64,000 nucleotides of DNA. Origin: Reichenbachiella faecimaris. Lineage in GTDB: Bacteria; Bacteroidota; Bacteroidia; Cytophagales; Cyclobacteriaceae. This document shows positions 1 through 7,391 of this stretch, piece by piece. How positions within the stretch are numbered: the stretch's first letter is position 1; every line of letters starts with the position of its first letter. The notes under the pieces are model-generated. The model made no database searches. It saw only the letters and a program-made list of their open reading frames with translations, and had not been told where the DNA came from. The stretch spans positions 1,126,449 through 1,190,448 of the forward strand of contig NZ_FWYF01000001.1 of assembly GCF_900176375.1 (NCBI RefSeq), given 5' to 3'. Made by a program: the position numbers and the translations under genes.

Positions 1-1
1 T

Positions 2-79
2 TGTATCCAGGCATATAGCGAATCGGTAAATCCGGGTATAATATCGGCGAAACCGGATTTCGTCCGTATTATTCCCTAA
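2..79 (+). CDS. possible C-terminal end of a gene entering from the left
   Basis: Frame 2 is open from the window edge to a TAA at 77-79 and would encode 25 residues ending in KPDFVRIIP. The other two forward frames close early. The composition looks like a real protein tail, but the piece is too short to assign to a family, and an accidental open frame of this length is possible. Confidence 0.35.
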   Translation, partial: CIQAYSESVNPGIISAKPDFVRIIP

Positions 80-94
80 GGGATTTTAAATTAA

Positions 95-118
95 GGTTTG
101 TTTTGAATCAAACAAACC
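95..118 (+). promoter_or_regulatory. hairpin just upstream of the 126 start codon
   Basis: A perfect 9-bp inverted repeat (GGTTTGTTT at 95-103, AAACAAACC at 110-118) with a 6-nt loop ends 7 nt before the ATG at 126. It could end transcription of the upstream gene, though there is no T-tract, or it could cover the ribosome-binding region of the next gene. The structure is seen; the role is inferred. Confidence 0.4.
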
Positions 119-125
119 CACGATC

Positions 126-1247
126 ATGAGTACTCTTCGCCTTATTGCTTCTTTAATGAGCATACTTTTCATTTCAAGCCATCATAGCATAGCTCAACCC
201 TTAGGACCCAAAGGGTTTGATCAAGTGTACAGCAAACGATTAGATAAACAGCATAATGAATTTGACTTTTGGCTAGGCAACTGGGACGTAACTTGGCAAA
301 GATGGGCAGGTGGTGATGCGTATCAACCCACCAACATCAGCCAGCATCGCGTCTTTGCGGCACTAGATGGCAAAGCGCTTATTGAAATGGCCTACGAAGA
401 CTCAGTAGTCAATAACAGCAAAACAGCAGGGTTCAGCATTCGCTATTTTGACGATAATCTTCAGAAATGGGTCATGTTTCAGAGTTGGCCTGGAAAAAAC
501 AGCACCAACTTCTCCTCACTTCAAGGCACTCATCATCACAAAAGAATCCAATTGTACAAAAACGGAATAACCACAAGGCCTTTTCGTGGACATCCAATTG
601 GCACTTCCTATATCAATAGATATACTTTCTCAGACACTCACCCAGAGTCTTTCAGATGGGAAAGCAGCATATCACTAGATAGCATGGAAACCTGGGCTAC
701 ACTAAGCATAGCTGAAGGAACAAAAATTCCAGATTTCACCTCACTACAGGACGACAGCAAACAATGGTATACGTTGGGTGATAAATACAACTGTAGTGAC
801 AGCATACTGGCACCTCTCCAGCCCTATCTTGGCACCTGGAGTGGTGAGATTAGTTATAAAGATGGCAAGCAAAAGAGCAAGTACAAAGTAGAGCGCGTCC
901 TAAAACCATTTCTGAGCAACTGTGCTGCTTTAGGCTATCAGATCAACTACAAGGAAGGAAAGACACAAAAGGAAATTATTTTCGTAGGCTATCTGACTGC
1001 CTCGGATCAATGGATATTCTACACGCTCAATGATCGCATGGGAGAAAGCCATAAGACCTTCTTCTCTGAACAAATGAGCGACGAAGTAGTTTTTACTAAA
1101 AAAGACACATTGGATGTGACGAGTTCAGGCAACCTCAAAGCATTTTCATGGAAAGCGAACCAACCCAACAAACAAACCATTGAAGGTGCCATCCCGGATA
1201 AGAGCTGGTCATTTAAGATGGAGCTTATGAGGGAAGAATTGGATTAA
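126..1247 (+). CDS. secreted two-domain DUF1579/lipocalin-like protein
   Basis: The 373-residue product begins with a signal peptide (hydrophobic stretch ending near SIAQP), so it is probably periplasmic or secreted. It holds two copies of a lipocalin-like motif: FWLGNWDVTW near residue 48 and YLGTWSGEI near residue 234. Each copy is followed by beta-rich sequence with conserved Trp and Phe residues, as in DUF1579-like proteins. No catalytic motif is visible and no enzymatic role can be named. Two single-domain relatives lie elsewhere in the window (22324 and 57500). The ATG at 126 is chosen because it gives a clean signal peptide. It converges on the next gene. Confidence 0.75.
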   Translation: MSTLRLIASLMSILFISSHHSIAQPLGPKGFDQVYSKRLDKQHNEFDFWLGNWDVTWQRWAGGDAYQPTNISQHRVFAALDGKALIEMAYEDSVVNNSKTAGFSIRYFDDNLQKWVMFQSWPGKNSTNFSSLQGTHHHKRIQLYKNGITTRPFRGHPIGTSYINRYTFSDTHPESFRWESSISLDSMETWATLSIAEGTKIPDFTSLQDDSKQWYTLGDKYNCSDSILAPLQPYLGTWSGEISYKDGKQKSKYKVERVLKPFLSNCAALGYQINYKEGKTQKEIIFVGYLTASDQWIFYTLNDRMGESHKTFFSEQMSDEVVFTKKDTLDVTSSGNLKAFSWKANQPNKQTIEGAIPDKSWSFKMELMREELD

Positions 1248-1281
1248 AACATGTCCCAAGCTTGTTTTTACCATAGATATC

Positions 1282-1391
1282 GTCCAACTAAAATGAGTAT
1301 GCACCGCAGTTGCTAGAAACTCCTAGGTGTCTGGTTGGCAATGTCCTTTCAGATAGCTCACTTGGCATATTCATTTTAGTGTTTGTTAGAT
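1282..1391 (-). repeat. attC-like imperfect inverted repeat after the channel gene
   Basis: Arms of 15 nt at 1288-1302 and 1365-1379 match at 14 of 15 positions when one is reverse-complemented. On the minus strand, reading away from the channel gene's stop at 1396, the element opens with ATCTAAC (RYYYAAC type, 1391-1385) and closes with GTTGGAC (GTTRRRY type, 1288-1282). That is the order and orientation of inverse core and core sites in an integron attC, and the 110-bp length is like the long Vibrio repeats. The spacing between heptamers and arms is asymmetric (5 nt on one side, none on the other), which is atypical. It also lies between convergent genes, so a terminator role is an alternative. 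Confidence 0.45.
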
Positions 1392-1395
1392 TCTA

Positions 1396-2877
1396 TTATG
1401 TGAGAACTTGATTGATTAGGGCGACACTAAATATTGAAAGCAAAAACCATCCAATAAATCCTTCTAGGATTGCTAGGTACTTTGCAAGACCCCTAGTTGG
1501 GATTTTACCAAATCCTAAAGTTACGAATGCATTCAAACTTAATGCCAGCGAATTTATTATTCGATGTATTCCTGCTAGTATCTTTTGGGAACGTTTTGTT
1601 TCTCTGACTTCAGTAGCACCATCATCCCAATCCGAAGGAAAAAACAAATAAAGAAAAGCGAATCCGAAAATGACATAAAAAGTAATCGTAATTGCTAGAG
1701 CAGGATCAGTTCCATGTTGAGTATATACTTTCAATAGTTGATACAACTTCCAGCGAAAAAAATTTCTAAATGATTTGTGGTTTAGGAATAACGCTTCATA
1801 GCGTAAAGTTTGTAGATTTTTCATCTCCACGTATACGCCATTGGCTGATTCCAAATCTCCTCTACTTTTATAAATCTCATATAGCTTTTGATAAGTACTT
1901 ACTAAAAGTTCAAAATAATAATACGATGAAGCTTCTTTCACATTTCGGCATCCGTAAAGTTGTAAATAACCATCGCGCTGTGCTGCCTGCTCATCAATAT
2001 TGGTTGGATCAACAAACTCTCCCCCAAATTCAAACCCATCTGACAAATTGCAATAATCATCGGTAAACCTTGTTAAACACAATCTATTGCCATCTAGCTG
2101 ATCCCATGGTATTAAGTTTAATGTTTCAGAAAATCTAAGATCCTCCAAGGACATGTAATTCAACTGATTCCCAGTGACCTTTAATTTTTGAACTTCTACA
2201 TCGTAAAGGTCTAGCACTCCATCAAACTTATTGTTTAAAATTTCTAATTCAAGAAATGCACCATATATGCCACAAAAATTTATACTGTTAACAAGGGTGT
2301 CATTTAGGAATTTGTTGCCTCTAAGTAGCAACTCGTATTCCGTTCCAAATGAAGTGAATTTAAATTGAGGGAAGTATGAAAAATGAGTTTCGAAATCAAA
2401 TTCTGGAGAGTTCTCACAATCAAAAAGCTTTTTATCCCGAAAAACGTTATTATCAATTTTAAATCCCAGTTCATTTTGTTTTATTTCTACCTGAAAAAGC
2501 TCATTGCCGCTGATAGTATGTGTTCTCTTAATGGTTTTAGCATCTTGGGCTAAAGTATTATTGTTTATGATTAATGACTCAAAAATTGAATCATTTGAAA
2601 TGATCATTGGATTACTAAACGTATTGTCCCAAATTGATACACTGTTGATTTTGGAATTAACTATTTCCAATTGTTCAACTTGGCTGTTGGCGATATACAC
2701 ACTAGTTAGTGTACTATTTTGAATTTTTATTTTGACATTTTTCGATCCCGAAAGAGAAATACCTGTTAAAGTACTGTCACTAATAATTATATGATTACTG
2801 TAGTCATTAAGCACTAAATCCTGAGAATAAGTTGATTCAAAGTTTAAAAGGACAAGAAATAGGAATAAACATCTCAT
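1396..2877 (-). CDS. secreted beta-helix-like protein with C-terminal ion-channel pore
   Basis: The start is taken at the ATG at 2877, which directly begins a signal peptide (hydrophobic to about residue 19, ending TYSQ). The longer frame from 2916 would begin inside a palindrome. From the 2877 start the protein has 493 residues. Residues about 20-270 are rich in short, regular Asn/Ile/Val/Ser strands resembling a right-handed beta-helix. A helical stretch follows, then a membrane segment (around AITITFYVIFGFAFLYLF) and a pore-loop-like sequence TLGFG at residues 453-457, followed by a second membrane segment at the extreme C-terminus. The filter resembles the TxGFG signature of two-TM channels (Ion_trans_2 type). 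An extracytoplasmic N-terminus would make the pore topology inverted relative to potassium channels. AT-rich compared with neighbours, and flanked by integron-like core sites. Confidence 0.65.
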   Translation of the reverse strand: MRCLFLFLVLLNFESTYSQDLVLNDYSNHIIISDSTLTGISLSGSKNVKIKIQNSTLTSVYIANSQVEQLEIVNSKINSVSIWDNTFSNPMIISNDSIFESLIINNNTLAQDAKTIKRTHTISGNELFQVEIKQNELGFKIDNNVFRDKKLFDCENSPEFDFETHFSYFPQFKFTSFGTEYELLLRGNKFLNDTLVNSINFCGIYGAFLELEILNNKFDGVLDLYDVEVQKLKVTGNQLNYMSLEDLRFSETLNLIPWDQLDGNRLCLTRFTDDYCNLSDGFEFGGEFVDPTNIDEQAAQRDGYLQLYGCRNVKEASSYYYFELLVSTYQKLYEIYKSRGDLESANGVYVEMKNLQTLRYEALFLNHKSFRNFFRWKLYQLLKVYTQHGTDPALAITITFYVIFGFAFLYLFFPSDWDDGATEVRETKRSQKILAGIHRIINSLALSLNAFVTLGFGKIPTRGLAKYLAILEGFIGWFLLSIFSVALINQVLT

Positions 2878-2892
2878 ATGTATACTTATTGA

Positions 2893-2899
2893 ATCTAAC
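2893..2899 (-). other. GTTAGAT core-site-like heptamer at the 5' edge of the channel gene
   Basis: On the minus strand GTTAGAT follows the 14+14 palindrome by 3 nt and precedes the channel gene's ATG by 15 nt. It is the exact reverse complement of ATCTAAC found 4 nt after the gene's stop. In integron cassettes the first six bases of the cassette complete its own core site when circular, so this complementarity is what a cassette would show. A 7-mer match can also arise by chance. Confidence 0.4.
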
Positions 2900-2902
2900 G
2901 AC

Positions 2903-2932
2903 CGTATATCACGCACCAGTGCGTGATATACG
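2903..2932. repeat. perfect 30-bp palindrome (14-bp arms, 2-nt centre)
   Basis: The left arm CGTATATCACGCAC (2903-2916) and right arm GTGCGTGATATACG (2919-2932) are perfect reverse complements around CA. The element begins 1 nt after the stop codon (2934-2936) that the recombinase remnant would use if its frameshift were repaired, and lies 25 nt upstream of the channel start. It could be a recombinase attachment site, an operator or an RNA hairpin. Its position flush with the recombinase end favours an attachment-site origin (inference). Confidence 0.7.
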
Positions 2933-2950
2933 CTCAGTGTTTTTTCAAAT

Positions 2951-3058
2951 CTAATGGATTTTTATTTTATTCAGACCCTTCACTGCTACATGGGTATAGA
3001 TCTCTGTAGTCCTTAACGAATTATGCCCTAGCAAAATTTGAATCTGCCTCAAATCTAC
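2951..3058 (-). pseudogene. C-terminal remnant of a tyrosine recombinase/integrase
   Basis: The minus strand from 3058 to the TAG at 2951 reads VDLRQIQILLGHNSLRTT followed by EIYTHVAVKGLNKIKIH. This is the box II end of a tyrosine recombinase, with the LLGH motif and the catalytic Tyr in IYTHV. All upstream catalytic parts (Arg-Lys-HxxR) are missing, and the remnant abuts the stop codon of the aminotransferase. One A missing from the A-run near 2956-2960 has shifted the frame: restoring it gives a KNPLDLKKH ending, with the stop just before the palindrome. The family end matches XerC/D-like and integron-type recombinases of Bacteroidota; which one cannot be decided from 35 residues. Confidence 0.8.
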
Positions 3059-4146
3059 AGCAGCTCCTTCAACATGGCCACCACATGATCCTGCTGTTTT
3101 TGTGTAATCTCAGGATAGATGGGGAGTGATAGCGTTTTGGCCGCCATGGCTTTGGCCACAGGGAAATCATTTGCGTCAAATTGCTGGTATGGTAGCAATT
3201 CTGGTAAGGACAGAGGGTTGTGAATTTGGGTGTCTACTCCCCTTTCGGCCAGCTTTCTTTTTAGCTGATCACGATCATTTACCTGTATGGCATAGACATG
3301 AAATACATGCCTGTGATGCTCAGCTAAAACAGGAAGCTCTACTGGCAGACCAGCCAATTGCTCATTGTAATATTTGGCCTTTGACGTGCGTGCTGCTGTC
3401 CATTCTTCCAAATATTTTAGTTTTACCTGCAATACGGCAGCTTGAAGTGCATCCATTCGACTGTTTCGCCCTTCGCGCAGGTGATGATGTTTTTGCTCCT
3501 GTCCATGATTGCCTATCAGCCTACAACTCTTCGCCAGTGAATCATCATTGGTTACTATACCCCCAGCATCACCAAAAGCTCCTAGGTTCTTGCTAGGGTA
3601 AAAGCTAAAAGTGCCTAAATCACCAAAAGTCCCTACTGACTTTCCATTGTATTTGGCACCATGAGCCTGTGCACAATCTTCTACAATTTTTAAATTGTGA
3701 TTCTTAGCCACATCTGTTATTTCGTCCATTTGTGCAGGTCTACCATAAAAATGAACAGGTATAATTGCTTTGGTTTTTGCAGTAATTTTCTGTACAATAT
3801 CCGTAGGATCTATGGTATAACAGTCGGGCAGAATATCTGCAAAAATGGGCTTTGCACCTACCGTGCTTACTACCTCAGCAGTAGATATCCATGACATGGC
3901 TGGCACGATCACTTCGTCTCCAGATCCTATTTCGAGCGCTTGTAGTGCTATCTCTAGCGCATCCGTCCCGTTGCCACAAGAAATACAATAATTGACTCCC
4001 ACATACTTGGCAAAATCACTTTCGAATCTCGACACTACTGCCCCACCCACATAGTGTCCTTCTGCTATCACATTCGCCATTGCCTCATCTATTTCTGATT
4101 TGATCAATTGGTACTGAGATTTTAATTCTACAAAAGGCACATGCAT
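3055..4146 (-). CDS. DegT/DnrJ/EryC1/StrS-family PLP aminotransferase
   Basis: This fold-type I PLP enzyme of the sugar aminotransferase family probably aminates a nucleotide-bound keto-sugar for a surface polysaccharide. Visible family marks are the N-terminal VPFVELKSQY, the GNGTDALEIAL cofactor loop, EDCAQAHGA with the PLP-pyridine Asp, and FYPSKNLGAFGDAG with the Schiff-base Lys at about residue 186. The start at 4146 (MHVPFVELK) matches where the family normally begins; a start at 4173 would add 9 unconserved residues. At about 363 residues it is full length. No other sugar-nucleotide genes lie beside it, and its 3' end touches the recombinase remnant. Confidence 0.88.
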   Translation of the reverse strand: MHVPFVELKSQYQLIKSEIDEAMANVIAEGHYVGGAVVSRFESDFAKYVGVNYCISCGNGTDALEIALQALEIGSGDEVIVPAMSWISTAEVVSTVGAKPIFADILPDCYTIDPTDIVQKITAKTKAIIPVHFYGRPAQMDEITDVAKNHNLKIVEDCAQAHGAKYNGKSVGTFGDLGTFSFYPSKNLGAFGDAGGIVTNDDSLAKSCRLIGNHGQEQKHHHLREGRNSRMDALQAAVLQVKLKYLEEWTAARTSKAKYYNEQLAGLPVELPVLAEHHRHVFHVYAIQVNDRDQLKRKLAERGVDTQIHNPLSLPELLPYQQFDANDFPVAKAMAAKTLSLPIYPEITQKQQDHVVAMLKELL

Positions 4147-4362
4147 AGGGCAATCATATATGATTTGACACAAGATTATTCAAATTATCATTAATGGGTT
4201 TCATTTTATGTGTTTTCTTAATTCAGACACCCGTCAAGGGGACAGTTTATGCCCTAAACCCCTCTTAGCTCCAATCCACCCCCATTCAGCTAAATAAATT
4301 CATCAACTCTTGATTTGTTTTTAGCCTTATAGTGTCAAAAAAACATACGAATACAAGTGAGA

Positions 4363-6708
4363 ATGAAGATTAGAAACATTTTGAGCCTTGGCCTGCTCGC
4401 CTTTATTATTATTTCTTGTCAAGAAAAATATACACCTGCCACATACAATCAAGGGATAAATATTACTCCTAAACCTCAGGAGCTTATAAGAAATGAAGGT
4501 CAGTACGCTCTGGATCATTCCACAGTATTTGTAATAGAGGAGAATGAAGAGCTAAAGCAAGTGGCAGACTTTTTTGCACTTAAATTGAAAAGATCAACAG
4601 GTCTTGAGCTCAAAGTACAAAAAGAAGCAGCAGACAACAATTTCATTTCACTCCAACTAGAACCTATCCACTCAGAAGAAGGCTACACACTGGACGCATC
4701 CAATCAGGGCGTGACTATTAAAGCCTCATCGCCAAAAGGCATCTTCTATGGGTTGAGTACTTTGATGCAACTATTGCCCGCAGAAGTAGAATCCGAAACC
4801 CTTGTACAAAACATGGATTGGACACTTCCGGCTGTAAGCATAAAAGACAAACCCAGATTTTCATGGCGAGGATTCCATCTTGATGTTTGCCGTCATTTTA
4901 TTTCGTTGGAAGAAGTCAAAAAGCATATTGACATACTCTCTATTTTCAAAATCAACAAATTTCATTGGCACTTGACTGAAGATCAGGGCTGGAGAATAGA
5001 GATCAAAAAATACCCCAAACTTACCTCAGTGGGTGCCACCCGAACAGAAGCTGATGGCTCAACGCACGAAGGATTTTATACCCAAGAAGAAATCAAAGAA
5101 GTAGTGGCCTATGCTGCTGCGCGATACATAGATGTCATTCCAGAGATAGAAATGCCAGGTCATGCCCTGGCCGCATTGTCTGCTTACCCAGAACTTTCAT
5201 GTAATGAAGGCACATACACCCCTCGAATCATCTGGGGAGTAGAAACTGATGTGTTTTGTGCTGGAAAGGATGAGGTCTTTACTTTTCTCGAAGATGTCAT
5301 TGAAGAAATTATCCCATTGTTTCCATACGAATATTATCACATGGGAGGTGATGAGTCACCAAAGGATAGATGGGAAACCTGTCCTCGATGCCAGGCCAGA
5401 ATCAAGAAGGAAGGTCTGCATGACGAGCATGAATTGCAGAGTTATTTCATGAGTCGGATGGAAAACGTGCTCATGCAGCATGACAAGAAAATGATCGGCT
5501 GGGATGAAATACTGGAAGGTGGCATCTCTGATTCGGCCAATGTGATGTCCTGGAGAGGTGAAGAAGGTGGTATAGCTGCTGCTAATGCTGGCAATGACGT
5601 GGTGATGGCTCCAGGTGCTTGGATGTACCTCGACAAGTATGAGGGCGACTATAAAATTGATCCTGTGACTATTGGTGGTTTCTTACCGATCAAAAAAGTG
5701 TACAATTACGAACCCATTCCTGCGGATATTGATTCATCAAAAGCACATCACGTACTGGGTGCCCAAACGACACTTTGGTCAGAATACATATACCAAGAAG
5801 AATTGTCCGAGTACAGAATGTATCCACGAGCACTGGCACTCGCAGAATTGACCTGGACAGCCAAGGAACAAAAGGATTACAAAGATTTTGAGCAAAGACT
5901 CAACAATCAAATGGTGAGATTGGACGGGCATGATGTAAATTATTACATCCCATTGCCCGAAGGGCCTACTTCTCAAGTCGCATTTATAGACAGTGCTGTT
6001 TTGGCGTTTAGTACACCACGTCCTGTTGCACGAATGGTTTATACCCTAGATGGGTCTGAACCAAAATTATCATCGCCTGTTTATACTGAACCTTTGGTAT
6101 TCGAATCGGATGTTACTGTGAAAATTGCGTCTGTTTTGCCACAAGGAAAAATGAGCAAATCCCGAGCCATCAAAGTGGAAAAGCAAACCCTTGCACCTGC
6201 ACTTGGCACAAAGCCAGTCAGGCCCGGATTAATAGCTAAAACTGCTTATGGTAAATTTCTAAGTACAGAAGATCTTGAGGGTGTAGCACAGTGGAGTGAA
6301 AAATCTTTAGACTCTTTGAGCCAAGCCAACTCGACGCTTTATTGGGGATTTGTCATAGACGAAGAGCGGTTTAGAGCAGAAATTATTGAGGGCTATATCG
6401 ACATCCCAGAAGATGGAGTCTATTTCTTCTCCAGCAATCAAGATCAGGTATGGATCGATGATGTACTCGTGGTGGACAACGACGGATTCGTGAAACGATT
6501 CTCTCAGAATGACGGATCAAAAGCGCTAGCCAAAGGCCTGCACAAACTTAAGGTGATTTACCTGAATAATGTATTTAGAGGCTGGGCTTCTGACTGGAAT
6601 ACAGTAGAAGTTCAAATCAGAAAGTCCACTCAGGAAGACTTTAGGACTGTTGCCTCTGACATGCTATTCAGAGACTCAAAAAACAACCTACTGACGAGCA
6701 ATCAGTAG
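4363..6708 (+). CDS. GH20 beta-N-acetylhexosaminidase lipoprotein
   Basis: It is predicted to release terminal N-acetylhexosamine from chitin oligosaccharides or glycans at the cell surface or in the periplasm. A lipoprotein signal ends in IIISC. An N-terminal GH20b-like domain is followed by the catalytic barrel, with RGFHLDVCRHF, WHLTEDQGWR and the signature HMGGDES near residues 326-332 (Asp-Glu pair). After the barrel come a chitobiase C-terminal-like strand region (YTLDGSEPKLSSPVY) and a C-terminal PA14-like region (DGVYFFSSNQDQVWIDD). The ATG at 4363 is preferred over a GTG at 4357. The 3' end, including the stop codon, lies inside a terminator hairpin. Confidence 0.92.
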   Translation: MKIRNILSLGLLAFIIISCQEKYTPATYNQGINITPKPQELIRNEGQYALDHSTVFVIEENEELKQVADFFALKLKRSTGLELKVQKEAADNNFISLQLEPIHSEEGYTLDASNQGVTIKASSPKGIFYGLSTLMQLLPAEVESETLVQNMDWTLPAVSIKDKPRFSWRGFHLDVCRHFISLEEVKKHIDILSIFKINKFHWHLTEDQGWRIEIKKYPKLTSVGATRTEADGSTHEGFYTQEEIKEVVAYAAARYIDVIPEIEMPGHALAALSAYPELSCNEGTYTPRIIWGVETDVFCAGKDEVFTFLEDVIEEIIPLFPYEYYHMGGDESPKDRWETCPRCQARIKKEGLHDEHELQSYFMSRMENVLMQHDKKMIGWDEILEGGISDSANVMSWRGEEGGIAAANAGNDVVMAPGAWMYLDKYEGDYKIDPVTIGGFLPIKKVYNYEPIPADIDSSKAHHVLGAQTTLWSEYIYQEELSEYRMYPRALALAELTWTAKEQKDYKDFEQRLNNQMVRLDGHDVNYYIPLPEGPTSQVAFIDSAVLAFSTPRPVARMVYTLDGSEPKLSSPVYTEPLVFESDVTVKIASVLPQGKMSKSRAIKVEKQTLAPALGTKPVRPGLIAKTAYGKFLSTEDLEGVAQWSEKSLDSLSQANSTLYWGFVIDEERFRAEIIEGYIDIPEDGVYFFSSNQDQVWIDDVLVVDNDGFVKRFSQNDGSKALAKGLHKLKVIYLNNVFRGWASDWNTVEVQIRKSTQEDFRTVASDMLFRDSKNNLLTSNQ

Positions 6709-6714
6709 GTTGTT
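6682..6714. terminator. bidirectional terminator overlapping the hexosaminidase 3' end
   Basis: A perfect 13-bp stem (6682-6694 with 6702-6714) and 7-nt loop sit between convergent genes. An A-run at 6678-6683 gives a U-tract for leftward transcripts. The stop codon of the GH20 gene is within the right arm. Confidence 0.8.
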
Positions 6715-6716
6715 GG

Positions 6717-7265
6717 CTATTTTGCTGCTGGTTCTAAAGCATCAATAATTTCTTGCATTTTATTGCGGGTGTATTTGCCCGAAGTGTGGTAGATGATCTT
6801 TCCTTCAGTATCCAGCACATAGAAATAGGGCACGTCGTTTCCATCAAAATTCAGAGCTTGTTTGTACTGCCTCAATGTCCCTTTGTAAAACAAAACCAAA
6901 TGCTGAAGTTCTGGCGCTACCGTCTCTTGCACCTTTTTCATCGTGCTCTTGTAAGCCGCTCGCTTCGCTCCAGTAAACATGGGAATAATGTACAGCTCCA
7001 TGTCATATTCGAAGCTAAAAAGAGCATTAGGGTCGGGCTCAACCAAAAATTGATTGTACATAGGATTGAACCATGAACCAAGGTCTTTTTCTGATTTTTT
7101 CGAAAAGGCCAATGCAATCAAACTATATTTCCCTTTCAAATCAGAAGGAATATTTACTGTATCGTATCGCAAACTTTCTCCCTCCATATCTGGAAAAATA
7201 TCTCCCATTTGGGCAGAAGCTGCTCCTGTAGTCAGGATCAAAAGTATAGCTAGCAGATTTTTCAT
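6717..7265 (-). CDS. secreted thioredoxin-fold-like protein without CxxC
   Basis: The 182-residue product starts with a signal peptide (LLAILLILTTGAASAQ). The rest resembles the thioredoxin/ATP10-like fold: an early DLKGKYSLIALAFSK strand, a central helical stretch with SWFNPMYNQF, and a late VPYFYVLDTEGKIIYHTSGKY that matches the cis-Pro and final strands of thioredoxin-like proteins. There is no cysteine pair, so redox activity is unlikely. It is possibly a binding or assembly factor. The family call rests on pattern only. Confidence 0.6.
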   Translation of the reverse strand: MKNLLAILLILTTGAASAQMGDIFPDMEGESLRYDTVNIPSDLKGKYSLIALAFSKKSEKDLGSWFNPMYNQFLVEPDPNALFSFEYDMELYIIPMFTGAKRAAYKSTMKKVQETVAPELQHLVLFYKGTLRQYKQALNFDGNDVPYFYVLDTEGKIIYHTSGKYTRNKMQEIIDALEPAAK

Positions 7266-7356
7266 ATTGGTATTTTTAATCTTTAAAAAAGGTGACTCAT
7301 TTGAATCCCACTAAACTAATCATTCCTTGATCGAGTATCTGCACTTTAAGTCCACA

Positions 7357-7386
7357 AAAAAGCCGATGAATATTCATCGGCTTTTT
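7357..7386. terminator. terminator of the M28 peptidase gene
   Basis: A perfect palindrome of 15+15 nt includes the GC core GCCGATG and ends in five T on the plus strand and five A on the other, so it works for both strands. It lies 5 nt beyond the stop of the leftward M28 gene. Confidence 0.85.
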
Positions 7387-7391
7387 CGTTA

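Noticed and set aside
2878-2916. N-terminal extension of the channel gene to 2916
   Set aside because: It would start inside the perfect palindrome and place 13 polar residues before an otherwise clean signal peptide; the ATG at 2877 is better.
3126-3596. 156-codon plus-strand frame
   Set aside because: It is antisense to the well-supported aminotransferase gene and has no protein-like features.
7357-7386. 30-bp perfect palindrome as an operator
   Set aside because: Its GC core, flanking A and T runs, and place just after a stop codon fit a terminator instead.
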